DNA from: Sphingobium sp. 66-54
GTDB taxonomy: Bacteria > Pseudomonadota > Alphaproteobacteria > Sphingomonadales > Sphingomonadaceae
Assembly (NCBI GenBank): GCA_001899715.1
Contig: MKWI01000028.1
Coordinates: 1-59,609 of the forward strand
Length of the DNA stretch: 59,609 nt
Direction: 5' to 3'
In this document: piece after piece, positions 16,850-24,979 of the stretch
Position numbering within the stretch: position 1 is the stretch's first letter
How the letters are laid out: each line of letters opens with the position of its first letter
Made by a program: the position numbers and the translations under genes
Notes under the pieces: model-generated
Databases searched by the model: none
What the model was told of the DNA's origin: nothing
The model's input: only the letters and a program-made list of their open reading frames with translations

Positions 16850-18220
16850 TCACTCGGCCGGGGCGGGCACGGCAACCGGCGCCGTTACCGTGCCGCGCCG
16901 CTTGACGATCGCGCCGATCCCCATCGCGCAGAGCGCCAGCGCGGCGGGGCAGATGGCGAGGATGGCGAAGCTGCGCACGATCGGCAGGCCGCTCGCCAGC
17001 ACATAGGCGCCGATGATCGGCCCGGCGATCCCGCCGATCTTGGCCACCGAGGTTGCCCAGCCGGCGCCGTTGGCGCGGATGGCGCTCGGATAATAAACGC
17101 CCGCAATGGAGAGGATGCCGAAATGCGCGCCGCCCACAAAGCTGGTCGAAGCGATCGAGAGGATGAGGAAGGTTGTCGGCGCCATCGGGATAAGACCTAC
17201 CGCGAGCAGCAACGGGAAGGCGACCAGCGGATAGACCGCAACCGCATATGGCCCCATTTTGTCAGTGAAGCGCATCAGCAGCAGGCCGAGTAGCGCGCCC
17301 AGCATGCCGGAGATAGAGGAGACGTAGGCGGCGGTATCGCGCGAGAAGTGCAGATCCTCGTAAACGATGGGCCCCCAGTTCGCCTTGAAGTAGACGGCGA
17401 GGGTGCTGGCGATATAGCCGATCCACAGCAGCGGGGTCAGCCATTTGAGATCGGCGTGGAACAGCTTGCCGACCGTGAAATTGCTCTTGTCCTGCTTCTC
17501 GTCGCTGAGGATGAAGCGGTCGCTGGGCGAGGCGTTCAGCGCCGGGTCGATCTTGTTGAGCGTGGCGGCGATCACCTCCGGCTTCTGGCCCTTGCTGGCG
17601 AGGAAGCGCACCGATTCCGGCAGCCACAGCAGCAGCCCCACGGCGCAGACCAGCGTGCAGAGCCCGCCGAACACGAATACACCTTCCCAACCCCAGGTCG
17701 GGGCGAGCCAGACCGTCACCGGGCCAGCCAGCGCGGTGCCGAGGCTGTAACCCATCATGATGACGGTGACGACCGTCGAACGCATCTTGGAGGGCACATA
17801 TTCGATGTTGAGCGCCCAGGCGAGCGGCAGCATTCCACCGATAGCGAAGCCATCAAGGAAGCGCAGGATCAGCAACGCCTCGTAGCTGCGCGCAAAGGCG
17901 GTGGCGGTGGTGAGGATGCCAAAGGCGAAGGCGGCGCAGATGATCGTCTGCCGCCGCCCGATCCGGTCGCCGATATAGGCGAAGGCGAAGCCGCCTACCA
18001 TCATGCCGAATAAACCTGAGGAGAAGATGTTGCCGAGCATCAGCGTATCGAGCGCCAGCTCGTCGCGCATCCAGGGCGCGGTGAAGCTGATCATCATCAT
18101 GTCGAACCCATCGAACACGGTGATAAGCCAGGAGAGAATGATGAGCCGATAGTTGAATCCGCCAAGCTTGCGCCCGTCGATGAACCCGGCAATATCAATG
18201 GATCGCGGCGCACTGGCCAT
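16850..18220 (-). CDS. MFS transporter, aromatic acid:H+ symporter (AAHS) family
   Basis: The 456-aa protein has twelve predicted membrane helices. The first helix carries ITVFDGFDMMMISFTAPW, the DG(Y/F)D motif characteristic of AAHS carriers such as PcaK and BenK. The conserved loop GDRIGRRQT lies between helices 2 and 3, and a second-half loop (RFTDKMG) is in the equivalent position. This family imports benzoate-type or hydroxylated aromatic acids with protons; the exact substrate cannot be predicted. No catabolic genes are adjacent, and it lies in the gap between nusG and rplK. Confidence 0.85.
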   Translation of the reverse strand: MASAPRSIDIAGFIDGRKLGGFNYRLIILSWLITVFDGFDMMMISFTAPWMRDELALDTLMLGNIFSSGLFGMMVGGFAFAYIGDRIGRRQTIICAAFAFGILTTATAFARSYEALLILRFLDGFAIGGMLPLAWALNIEYVPSKMRSTVVTVIMMGYSLGTALAGPVTVWLAPTWGWEGVFVFGGLCTLVCAVGLLLWLPESVRFLASKGQKPEVIAATLNKIDPALNASPSDRFILSDEKQDKSNFTVGKLFHADLKWLTPLLWIGYIASTLAVYFKANWGPIVYEDLHFSRDTAAYVSSISGMLGALLGLLLMRFTDKMGPYAVAVYPLVAFPLLLAVGLIPMAPTTFLILSIASTSFVGGAHFGILSIAGVYYPSAIRANGAGWATSVAKIGGIAGPIIGAYVLASGLPIVRSFAILAICPAALALCAMGIGAIVKRRGTVTAPVAVPAPAE

Positions 18221-18737
18221 GGTTGGTCCTCTCCCGTGATCGCCGGCGATTCATTCGCAAGGCAACGATTGCATCTCTGGTCCACCTTGCCGCAATCGGC
18301 AAGGGGGAAAGCGATGCGGGCGGCATTGGGGTGGCTTGGGGTGGGTTGACATTCAGCGGATAGGAGCACGCTCTTCCCCCCGATCATCCCGGCACGCGGA
18401 CCCTCGCTTCAGCGTGACGAGGTGATCGAATGCAGCGGGGCCTTCCTTCGGAACCTATGAGTATCGATTCGCTCTGGAAGGGCCGTGCCAAAATTCTTCC
18501 CGAGCTTGCTCGGGCGGGAGCACCCGCACGGCCGGGTGGAAGAGGCTGTTCGCGAAGCGCCTCCGTCTGTCCTACGCCGCCGGACCATGCATGATCGCGG
18601 TTTCCCGCTCCTTGACATCGTCCGTGCATCTTCCGGCCGTCAGTACGCGGAAGGCTTTAGTCGCGCGCCGACTTTGCGCGTACTTCCCCATGCGCGTTAT
18701 GCATGAACTTCCAGGAATTCCGCGGTCTGGCAGCCAT
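18221..18737. other. Intergenic stretch between the AAHS gene and nusG
   Basis: No convincing gene is present on either strand. A short perfect hairpin (CCCGAG-CTTG-CTCGGG, around 18500-18515) has no T tract. A TTGACA near 18346 on the plus strand has no -10 element and no downstream gene. The presumed promoter of the transporter lies near 18221-18300. Confidence 0.5.
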
Positions 18738-18772
18738 GAAAAAGGCCGCCGGATCGTCTCCGGCGGCCCACT
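18738..18772 (-). terminator. Terminator downstream of secE-nusG
   Basis: On the minus strand GGGCCGCCGG and CCGGCGGCC pair around a 7-nt loop, followed by five T, 18 bases after the nusG stop. It shows that secE-nusG is transcribed separately from rplKA. Confidence 0.85.
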
Positions 18773-18789
18773 AAAATCGTGATCTTCCG

Positions 18790-19326
18790 TTACTTGGAGA
18801 GCTCGACTTCCTCGAAATCCAGTTCCACCGGCGTTGCGCGGCCAAAGATAGAAACCGAGACCTTCACGCGGCTCTTCTCGAAATCCAGCTCCTCGACCGT
18901 GCCGATGAAGCTCGCGAACGGGCCGCTCATCACCTTGACGCTGTCACCGATCTCGTAATCCACGTTCACCTTGTGGCGCGGCTGAGCGGCAGCTTCCTCG
19001 CGGGCGCCGAAGAAGCGTGCGGCCTCCGCTTCGCTGATTGGCTGTGGCTTGCCCGATGAGCCCAGGAAACCCGTCACCTTCGGCGTGTTCTTGATGAGGT
19101 GATAAATATCGTCGTTCATGCTGAGCTTGGCGAGAACATAGCCGGGCATGTTCTTGCGCTCGACCTGCACCTTCTTGCCGCGCTTCACCTCGGTCACGGT
19201 CTCGGTGGGCACCTCGACCTGCTCGATCAGCTGCTCCAGGCCCATACGCTCGGCCTCGGACAGGATGGAATCGCGGACCTTGTTCTCGAAGCCCGAATAA
19301 GCGTGGATGATGTACCAGCGCGCCAT
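18790..19326 (-). CDS. nusG: Transcription termination/antitermination protein NusG
   Basis: It binds RNA polymerase through its N-terminal domain and Rho or ribosomal protein S10 through its C-terminal KOW domain. It is 178 aa: WYIIHAYSGFENKVRDSI at the start, KKVQVERKNMPGYVLAKL and TPKVTGFLGSSGKP in the NGN domain, and a KOW motif (VMSGPFASFIGTVEELD, about residues 128-145). AAGAGAG precedes the ATG. It follows secE after 41 bases. Confidence 0.97.
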   Translation of the reverse strand: MARWYIIHAYSGFENKVRDSILSEAERMGLEQLIEQVEVPTETVTEVKRGKKVQVERKNMPGYVLAKLSMNDDIYHLIKNTPKVTGFLGSSGKPQPISEAEAARFFGAREEAAAQPRHKVNVDYEIGDSVKVMSGPFASFIGTVEELDFEKSRVKVSVSIFGRATPVELDFEEVELSK

Positions 19327-19367
19327 ATGCTCTCTTTTTCCTCAGTTCACCGCATCGAGCGCGGGTC

Positions 19368-19574
19368 TCAGCCCTGGCCGCCGGCCAATCCCAGCAGCAT
19401 TCGCACGATCCAGCCGAACAACGCGTCAATGCCGAAGAAGAACAAGGCCAGCAATCCCGTCATGATGAGCACCATGATGGTCGTCGTCAGAGTCTGACGG
19501 GGTGTCGGCCAGACAACCTTGCGAGTTTCGGCCTTGACCTGGTTGATGAACTCTGTGGGAGACGTTTTCGCCAC
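19368..19574 (-). CDS. secE: Preprotein translocase subunit SecE
   Basis: A small essential SecYEG subunit with one membrane helix (TIMVLIMTGLLALFFFGIDA) preceded by the conserved amphipathic segment QVKAETRKVVWPTPRQTL. I place the start at the GTG at 19574 (product begins MAKTSPTEF, 68 aa) because the family begins there and GAAAGAG lies upstream; the frame stays open for 13 more codons to an ATG at 19613. It lies between tRNA-Trp and nusG, the usual arrangement. Confidence 0.93.
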   Translation of the reverse strand: MAKTSPTEFINQVKAETRKVVWPTPRQTLTTTIMVLIMTGLLALFFFGIDALFGWIVRMLLGLAGGQG

Positions 19575-19713
19575 GCTCGTTTCTCTTTCAAAAAATCCGA
19601 AGCTGCCTGACACAAGAAAACGGACCAGGCCCGGGCTTGTCTGCCCGGCTAGTCCGCGGCCTCGTTTCGCAACGGCTTATCCCCTACGCGCAGTCGCGCG
19701 CCGGGGCAAGTCT

Positions 19714-19789
19714 TGGCAGGAGTGGAGGGACTCGAACCCCCGGCATTCGGTTTTGGAGACCGACGCTCTACCAGCTGAGCTACACTCCT
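19714..19789 (-). tRNA. tRNA-Trp (anticodon CCA)
   Basis: On the minus strand a full cloverleaf of 76 nt starts AGGAGTG and ends CACTCCT plus G and an encoded CCA. The anticodon loop contains CTCCAAA, giving anticodon CCA. D-arm AGCTCAGCTGGTAGAGC and T-loop GGTTCGAGTCC are standard. It lies 139 bases upstream of secE. Confidence 0.97.
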
Positions 19790-20051
19790 GTGCCGGCGAA
19801 GGCGACGCCCTTAACGCGGGTGGCGAAGCGGCGCAAGCCGTGGATGGACGATGTGCGCCGCGCGGCACGGATTCTGCCGCGCGTCCGCCCCTGCATGAAG
19901 ATTATGGGATTTCCGCCACAAACAAGGTAGAGGCCGCCTGTATTGCGGCGAACCGTTCATCTTTTGGTTATCCCGCTCGTATATCTGGAGCGGACTGGCC
20001 CAATCCCCAATCCAGAATCGGGCTTTGTTCGATCCGGACCGGAGATGGCTG

Positions 20052-21287
20052 GTGAAACTATTTTATCGTTTCCTTGATTCGAAATGGTCTCCCTTCTGCG
20101 CAGCCGCTCTTCTGCTTGGGGGCATTGCGTTCGTTCTGCTGAGATCTCTCGTCGAGCCGCGCGCTGAGGTGGATTTCCGGTTTTTCTGGCTGGCCGGCAA
20201 GCTGTGGGCTGGCGGGTTGGATCCCTATGGTGACAGCTTCAGGGAGATTGGTGCCGCCATATTGCCGCCCGGCAACGTGGTTCTCTATTGGTTCTATCCC
20301 CCGCAATGGTGGAGCGTGAGCCGCGTCATGGCGCTGCTGGAGCTGGAGCAGGCCGTCACGGTCTGGCGCTTGCTCAACGGCGCGATGATTCTGCTGGGCA
20401 CCGCGTTGCTCGTCGCCAGCGTGGAAAAGGAGCCGCGCCGGCGCTGGATCGCGACAGCGCTCTGGGGCGGGATTGCGCTCCTTATCGAACCGACTGCCAA
20501 CCTGCTCGCTTTCGGTCAGAGCGCGGGCTTCGTCTTTCTGGCGCTGACCCTGCTCACGGCGGGGGTGCTGCGTCGCGAGCCATGGCTGGTTGGGCTCGCC
20601 GTGTTTCTGGCGACGTTCAAGCCGCAGGTCGGCGTGCTGGTGTTGTTCTGGGCCCTGCTGGTGCCTCATTTCCGGGTTGCGGCGCTGGCTGGACTGGCGA
20701 GCGCGGGTCTGTTCACTTTGCCGCATGTTCTGCGGTTCGGTGCGTTTACCACCATACATGAATATCTCGCCAACGCCGCGCGGTGGGGCGACTTGCCCTC
20801 CAATACCGCGCTCACCTCCAGCGGTCCGCTGAACCTGCTCGCGCGCATCGGGGTCGAGGGGATCGCCCTGTCTTGGCAGGTGCCGGTTGCCATCGCGGCC
20901 ATCGCCGTCGCCGCCCGGCTGATCGGCGAACAATCCGCCCGGCCGATCATGCCGCTGGCGCTGATGATGGCAGCTATCGCCGCCTTCATCCCGCTGCATA
21001 TCTACGATCTGACGATCCTGCTGATCCCGCTGATTCTTCTCGTCGCCGCGGGCGCTACGCCGCTGTGGGTTCTGCCGCTGGTGACACTCCTGATCGTCCG
21101 GCCGGGCAAGATCGAAGCTCTCCTTGGTCTGCCGCAATATTCCAGCGGTGTATCGGCAGGGTTGATCGGCTTCGATATCGCTGCGCTGATCCTGTTCGCC
21201 TTTGCGGCCCGCGAGGCGCTGCGGAGCCTTGTGGGGGCAACCGAGCCGCTACAAGTCCCCGCACTCGAGTCAGGCCGCCTCGCCTAG
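20052..21287 (+). CDS. GT87-like polytopic glycosyltransferase (DUF2029 family)
   Basis: An inner-membrane protein of 411 aa with about ten hydrophobic segments. The first periplasmic loop has the family pattern DFRFFWLAGKLWAGGLDPY, followed by YPPQWW; in GT87 enzymes this loop carries the catalytic aspartate of polyprenol-phosphate-sugar dependent mannosyl- or arabinosyltransferases. The mid-protein FKPQVGVLVLFWAL segment is also typical. The frame is open from a TTG at 20025, but the GTG at 20052 has GGAGA six bases upstream and is preferred. The acceptor is unknown. It is convergent with the esterase gene, overlapping its end by 18 bases. Confidence 0.72.
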   Translation: MKLFYRFLDSKWSPFCAAALLLGGIAFVLLRSLVEPRAEVDFRFFWLAGKLWAGGLDPYGDSFREIGAAILPPGNVVLYWFYPPQWWSVSRVMALLELEQAVTVWRLLNGAMILLGTALLVASVEKEPRRRWIATALWGGIALLIEPTANLLAFGQSAGFVFLALTLLTAGVLRREPWLVGLAVFLATFKPQVGVLVLFWALLVPHFRVAALAGLASAGLFTLPHVLRFGAFTTIHEYLANAARWGDLPSNTALTSSGPLNLLARIGVEGIALSWQVPVAIAAIAVAARLIGEQSARPIMPLALMMAAIAAFIPLHIYDLTILLIPLILLVAAGATPLWVLPLVTLLIVRPGKIEALLGLPQYSSGVSAGLIGFDIAALILFAFAAREALRSLVGATEPLQVPALESGRLA

Positions 21288-21950
21288 CAGGATCTCCAGG
21301 CAGCCGGGCAGGTCATCGTCCCACACCATATGGCCGGTGGCGATCTCATGCACCTGCCAGGCCGGGTCGGCGGTGCAGCGATCGCGGAACTGGGTGAAGG
21401 TGGTGAGCGGACTGGCATTGGCATATACGTAGGTGCGCCGCCGGATCGCGCCTTCCTGGCCACCGAGCTTGACCGGTTCGAGCAGCGTCAGCAGCGGATG
21501 GCCGGAGACGCGCGCCGTGCGGCCCTCCGGCATCGGGAAGATCGGCTGCACGAGACCCGGCGTTGCCTTCTGGTTCTCGATATAGAGCTGGCGCGTGGCT
21601 TCGTCCACCACGTCCCACAGCGCCTGCCCGTCCTGTGGCAGGAACGCGTCGAGGTAGACGAGGCTGCGGATGCGGCTGCCGCGCTGCGCCGAGACGCCGG
21701 TGACGACCATGCCGCCATAGCTATGGCCGACCAAAACGATGTCCGAAAGCTGTTCGCAGTCGATCAGGCCGATCACATCGTTGATATGGTCGGTGAGGGT
21801 GATGCCGCCATGGGCAAGGTGGACGCGTTCGCCAAGGCCGGTGAGTGAGGGGACATGGACCTCATGGCCCGCCGCGCGCAGTTTCCGTGCCAGCGGAGCA
21901 TAGCCCCAGCTTCCGCCCCATGCCCCATGCACCAGCACATATGTCGCCAT
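21270..21950 (-). CDS. Alpha/beta hydrolase (esterase-like)
   Basis: A cytoplasmic hydrolase of 226 aa. The N terminus has the oxyanion-hole motif LVHGAWGGSWGY and the TGLGERVHLAHGGITL loop. The nucleophile elbow is GHSYGG (serine near residue 82), and GHMVWDD near the C terminus supplies the catalytic histidine. The closest families are small plant methyl-esterase or pyrethroid-hydrolase-like proteins; the substrate is not predictable. The ATG at 21950 starts the conserved core; eight further in-frame codons upstream are not conserved. It is divergent from aat, with 121 bases between. Confidence 0.82.
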   Translation of the reverse strand: MATYVLVHGAWGGSWGYAPLARKLRAAGHEVHVPSLTGLGERVHLAHGGITLTDHINDVIGLIDCEQLSDIVLVGHSYGGMVVTGVSAQRGSRIRSLVYLDAFLPQDGQALWDVVDEATRQLYIENQKATPGLVQPIFPMPEGRTARVSGHPLLTLLEPVKLGGQEGAIRRRTYVYANASPLTTFTQFRDRCTADPAWQVHEIATGHMVWDDDLPGCLEILLGEAA

Positions 21951-22071
21951 CGTCCCTCTCCTTTGTCGCGCCACTCGTGATCGCTGAACCGTCTATAAGC
22001 TCGCCCGTGCCTTATCCATCCCCTGCGGATCAAGGCTGTCGATTGGCGGGGCGGCTCTGCTAGAGAGAGGC

Positions 22072-22812
22072 GTGGCCATCGACCTTCCCATTCTGTTGCG
22101 CGCTTATGCCGTGGGCTTGTTCCCCATGGCGGATGATCGCAGCGCGCGCTCCATCTATTGGGTCGAACCGGAGAAGCGCGCCATCCTGCCACTCGACGGC
22201 TTCCACCTCTCGAAATCGCTGCGCAAGACCTTGCGTGCTGATCGGTTCGAGGTGACGGCGGATACCGCCTTCGCGCAAGTTGTGGCGCTCTGCGCGCAAA
22301 GCGCGGCGGACCGGCCGACGACCTGGATCAATCGCGATATCGAGGAAGCCTTCAACCGCCTCCACCGGCGCGGGTTGGCCCACAGCATTGAGTGCTGGAG
22401 CGGGAAGGGGAAGGCGCGCACGCTCGTCGGTGGGCTCTATGGGCTGGCGCTGGGGCGCGCCTTCTTCGGCGAGAGCATGTTCAGCCGCGAAACGGATGCC
22501 TCCAAGGTCGCGATAGCGTGGCTGGTCGCGCGGCTGCGGGTCGGCGGCTTCACGCTGCTCGATTGTCAGTTCATGACGCCGCACCTCGCTTCGCTCGGTG
22601 CGGTCGAGATCACGGCGGAAGTTTATTCAGGCTTGCTGGGTGATGCGCTGGCGGACGGTGCGGAGGCGTTATCCGCTGAATTCGGTGCGCTGGACGCATT
22701 GTCCGCCGTGCCGGTCGACTCGGCGGAGCGGGCGCTACGCTCGGCTGAGCGCACCGTGTCCGGTCCGGTCTCCGGCCAGCTCATCGCGCAACTCATCACC
22801 CAGACGTCATAG
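22072..22812 (+). CDS. aat: Leucyl/phenylalanyl-tRNA--protein transferase
   Basis: It adds Leu or Phe to N-terminal Arg or Lys of proteins, marking them for ClpS-ClpAP degradation (N-degron pathway). The 246-aa product starts at a GTG. Family motifs: LLRAYAVGLFPMADD near the N terminus, WVEPEKRAILPL, GGLYGLALGRAFFGESMFSR and the FTLLDCQFMTPHLASLGA segment. The last roughly 60 codons overlap the end of the DUF2155 gene on the other strand. This C-terminal Ser/Ala/Arg-rich part (after about residue 186) is probably not needed for catalysis. Confidence 0.94.
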   Translation: MAIDLPILLRAYAVGLFPMADDRSARSIYWVEPEKRAILPLDGFHLSKSLRKTLRADRFEVTADTAFAQVVALCAQSAADRPTTWINRDIEEAFNRLHRRGLAHSIECWSGKGKARTLVGGLYGLALGRAFFGESMFSRETDASKVAIAWLVARLRVGGFTLLDCQFMTPHLASLGAVEITAEVYSGLLGDALADGAEALSAEFGALDALSAVPVDSAERALRSAERTVSGPVSGQLIAQLITQTS

Positions 22813-23267
22813 ACTGGATGGATGACGACGTTGCGGTCCGGCCGTTCCTTGAATAGCCAGCCGGAGAAGATGCGGTGCCATTTGTTGTCGCGGCTCTCCT
22901 GCACGTCAAGCTGGACGAAAGCGCCGGTCTCCGGCTCCGTCTCCCATGGCGCAGTCGTTTCGCAGGCGCGCAACCGTACGATAGCGTTGCCAACGCGGAC
23001 CGCTTCACCGGGTTTCATCTTCAGTTCGCGCGTGAGGCCGTTGCGCTTGTTGAGCAGGCCGAGCACTGCCTCGCGCTCCGCCATTGGCGTACCGGGCAGG
23101 CCCGCGCCGGCGCGGGCCAGCGGCTGGTCGCGCGAGCGCTCCTCGCGATTGGCCGAGTCGGCAGCGTTGTCGGCACCCGCTGGTTTGGGTCCGCAGGCGG
23201 AAACCAGAAGAAGCAGGCCCAGCGGGATCAGCCACCGGCCCGGCGCCGCGGACCGGCTATGCCTCAC
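22623..23267 (-). CDS. DUF2155 family lipoprotein
   Basis: A predicted lipoprotein of 214 aa with lipobox LVSAC near residue 26. The DUF2155 core is clear: LKMKPGEAVRVGNAIVRLRA, AFVQLDVQE, IFSGWLFKERP and VVIHPVYDVWVMSC. I prefer the GTG at 23267, whose GTGA overlaps the stop of the NDUFA12 gene; a GTG five codons earlier is possible. The product continues about 50 residues past the conserved core in a Ser/Ala/Asn-rich tail that is antisense to the 3' end of aat (190-base overlap). The function is unknown; in alphaproteobacteria it commonly neighbours aat. Confidence 0.8.
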   Translation of the reverse strand: MRHSRSAAPGRWLIPLGLLLLVSACGPKPAGADNAADSANREERSRDQPLARAGAGLPGTPMAEREAVLGLLNKRNGLTRELKMKPGEAVRVGNAIVRLRACETTAPWETEPETGAFVQLDVQESRDNKWHRIFSGWLFKERPDRNVVIHPVYDVWVMSCAMSWPETGPDTVRSAERSARSAESTGTADNASSAPNSADNASAPSASASPSKPE

Positions 23268-23659
23268 GCGTCCGGCGTCCACGCTTCATAGTCGCCCGTG
23301 GCCATCTGGCGGCGGCCGCCGGCCTCGGTCGCACCGGAAGGGCGATAGGCTTTTGGCGTGCCGGTGAGATTGGGCGTGAACTCCGTTTCCCAGATGCGCG
23401 GAGGCGGCAAGTTGCTTTCGGGCGGACCGTCGATGCTGTGGTGGAGCCAGCCATGCCATTCGGACGGCACGCGGCTGGCATCGTTGGTGCCGTTGTAGAT
23501 CACCCAGCGGCGGGTAAGGCCGTTGGGATCCTTGCCGCCTTCGTAATAAACATTGCCCTGGCTGTCTTCACCCACGCGGGAGCCGTGGCGGACGGTGTTG
23601 AGCCATGTGCCGAAGGTCGAGCCTTCCCACCATGTGAAGATGTTCTTGACGATGCCCAT
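23264..23659 (-). CDS. NADH:ubiquinone oxidoreductase subunit NDUFA12-like
   Basis: An accessory (supernumerary) subunit of respiratory complex I shared by alphaproteobacteria and mitochondria. It is 131 aa: MGIVKNIFTWWEGSTFGTWL at the start, VGEDSQGNVYYEGGKDPNG, RRWVIYNGTNDASRVPSEWH and GWLHHSIDGPP, all diagnostic. The ATG at 23659 is where the family begins; the frame stays open upstream without similarity. It lies 62 bases after the DUF192 gene and overlaps the DUF2155 gene by four bases. Confidence 0.92.
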   Translation of the reverse strand: MGIVKNIFTWWEGSTFGTWLNTVRHGSRVGEDSQGNVYYEGGKDPNGLTRRWVIYNGTNDASRVPSEWHGWLHHSIDGPPESNLPPPRIWETEFTPNLTGTPKAYRPSGATEAGGRRQMATGDYEAWTPDA

Positions 23660-23721
23660 GGCCGCTGCGCTTAGCCGTTCTGCCCCGCCATTGGCAACCG
23701 AGGAAATGGGCAGTTCGCCGC

Positions 23722-24264
23722 TCAATCGAACCCCTCGGGGCAGAAACGATCCGGCCGCCACGCGTTGCCGGCAGGGGCGGGTGTACCCGTGCAATCCCCC
23801 CAGCGTACTCGGTCGCCAGCGGTCAAGCCCAGCGCCCGTGCGCGGCCCTGCCGGATTTCGAGCACGGCCGAGACCGGCTCGCCGGCAGAGAGGGGGTGCA
23901 AGTCATTGGGCTGGCCCGGCAGGATGGCGGCAATGGTGCCGTCCGGGCGGATGAACAGCAGGTCCAGCGCCAGCGGCGTGTCCTTCATCCAGAAGGACGC
24001 CGTGTGCGGCACCGGGAAGGGGAACAGCATGCCGTGATCGTCAGGTAAGGTGGTGCGCCCCATCAGGCCGCGCTGCTGGCTGAGATCGTCTACCGCCAAC
24101 TCGACGGTGAAGCTGTGACGCTGGCCGGTGGCGCTGTGGATCTGGAGCGTGACGGGCGCGGCTGCGGGGACGGCTGCCGTCTCGTTGTCGCCATCTGTCG
24201 AGGGGCCGCAACCGCCCGCCGCGAGCAGCAGGCCGAGCGCGAGGGCGCATATCTTTCCGCGCAT
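23722..24264 (-). CDS. DUF192 family lipoprotein
   Basis: A 180-aa exported protein with lipobox AAGGC near residue 19. The DUF192 domain runs from about residue 40 to 165: VELAVDDLSQQRGLMGRTTL, GMLFPFPVPHTASFWMKDT, LDLLFIRPDGTI and VSAVLEIRQGRARALGL. The function of this family is not established. Its ATG at 24264 shares its A with the recX stop (TGATG), so it is translationally coupled to recX. The C-terminal segment APAGNAWRPDRFCPEG follows the domain. Confidence 0.88.
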   Translation of the reverse strand: MRGKICALALGLLLAAGGCGPSTDGDNETAAVPAAAPVTLQIHSATGQRHSFTVELAVDDLSQQRGLMGRTTLPDDHGMLFPFPVPHTASFWMKDTPLALDLLFIRPDGTIAAILPGQPNDLHPLSAGEPVSAVLEIRQGRARALGLTAGDRVRWGDCTGTPAPAGNAWRPDRFCPEGFD

Positions 24265-24827
24265 CAGGCATCCTCCGGGCGGGGCGGTTCCTCGCCCGGC
24301 GCTGCGTCTACCCATGTCCGCGCGGTCTCCAGATCATGCCCGGCGCGCAGGAAGGCGGCGAGTTGTTTTTCGCGTGCGGGCCGATCCGGCCGCTCGAGCG
24401 CAAAGGGACCGATGTGCCGGCGCCGCGCGAGGCACTCGGCGGCTTCCCATCGGGCAAGCGGGTCGGGTGTTACTTCCTCGCGAATATCCGCTGCGATGCC
24501 GTCATGCCGCAGCGCCTGTACGATCCGGCGGGTGCCGAGGCCGCGCCGCTGCATGGCGCTGGTTTTCATTGCGGCATAAGCTTCGTCATCGACATAGCGC
24601 AGCGCGACCAGTCGGTCGGCAATGGCCTCTACGGGTGCATCTGCACCGGCGTCGGGCGCCCAGCCCCGCTCGCGCAGCTTACGGCCGAGATAGGCGATCA
24701 GCTTGGCGCGGCTGGTCGCGAATCGCCCCACATAGGTCAGCGCCAGCGCCTCCAGCGCGGCGCGGTCGAGCGGCCGCGGCGGTGAAGAATTTTGGCCTGC
24801 GCGGCCGGTGCGCCTTTTTTGTGCCAT
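24264..24827 (-). CDS. recX: RecX family regulatory protein
   Basis: RecX proteins bind RecA filaments and limit recombinase activity. The 187-aa product shows repeated three-helix modules: AALTYVGRFATSRAKLIAYL-type start, IADRLVALRYVDDEAYAAM, SAMQRRGLGTRRIVQALRHD and a final module with KQLAAFLRAGHDLETARTWV. The start is the ATG at 24827, since the upstream codons are not family-like. recA is not adjacent. First gene of a recX-DUF192-NDUFA12-DUF2155 operon, divergent from the acyl-AMP ligase gene with about 150 bases between. Confidence 0.82.
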   Translation of the reverse strand: MAQKRRTGRAGQNSSPPRPLDRAALEALALTYVGRFATSRAKLIAYLGRKLRERGWAPDAGADAPVEAIADRLVALRYVDDEAYAAMKTSAMQRRGLGTRRIVQALRHDGIAADIREEVTPDPLARWEAAECLARRRHIGPFALERPDRPAREKQLAAFLRAGHDLETARTWVDAAPGEEPPRPEDA

Positions 24828-24979
24828 AGTCCCTGTCTTAATGGACGCTGCCCGGTCGACACAAGAAAAGCGGCCGGCCCGACGTGATTGCGGCTTTCGG
24901 CTCGACAAGCGCATGGCACGCCGAACAGCCCGCCACGGTTCGGTTTCGGACGGAGTAGGCGGAAGAGAAGGGTCCCTTG

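Noticed and set aside
18340..18380. A TTGACA on the plus strand suggesting a promoter
   Set aside because: No -10 element at suitable distance and no plus-strand gene downstream before tRNA-Trp and the GT87-like gene.
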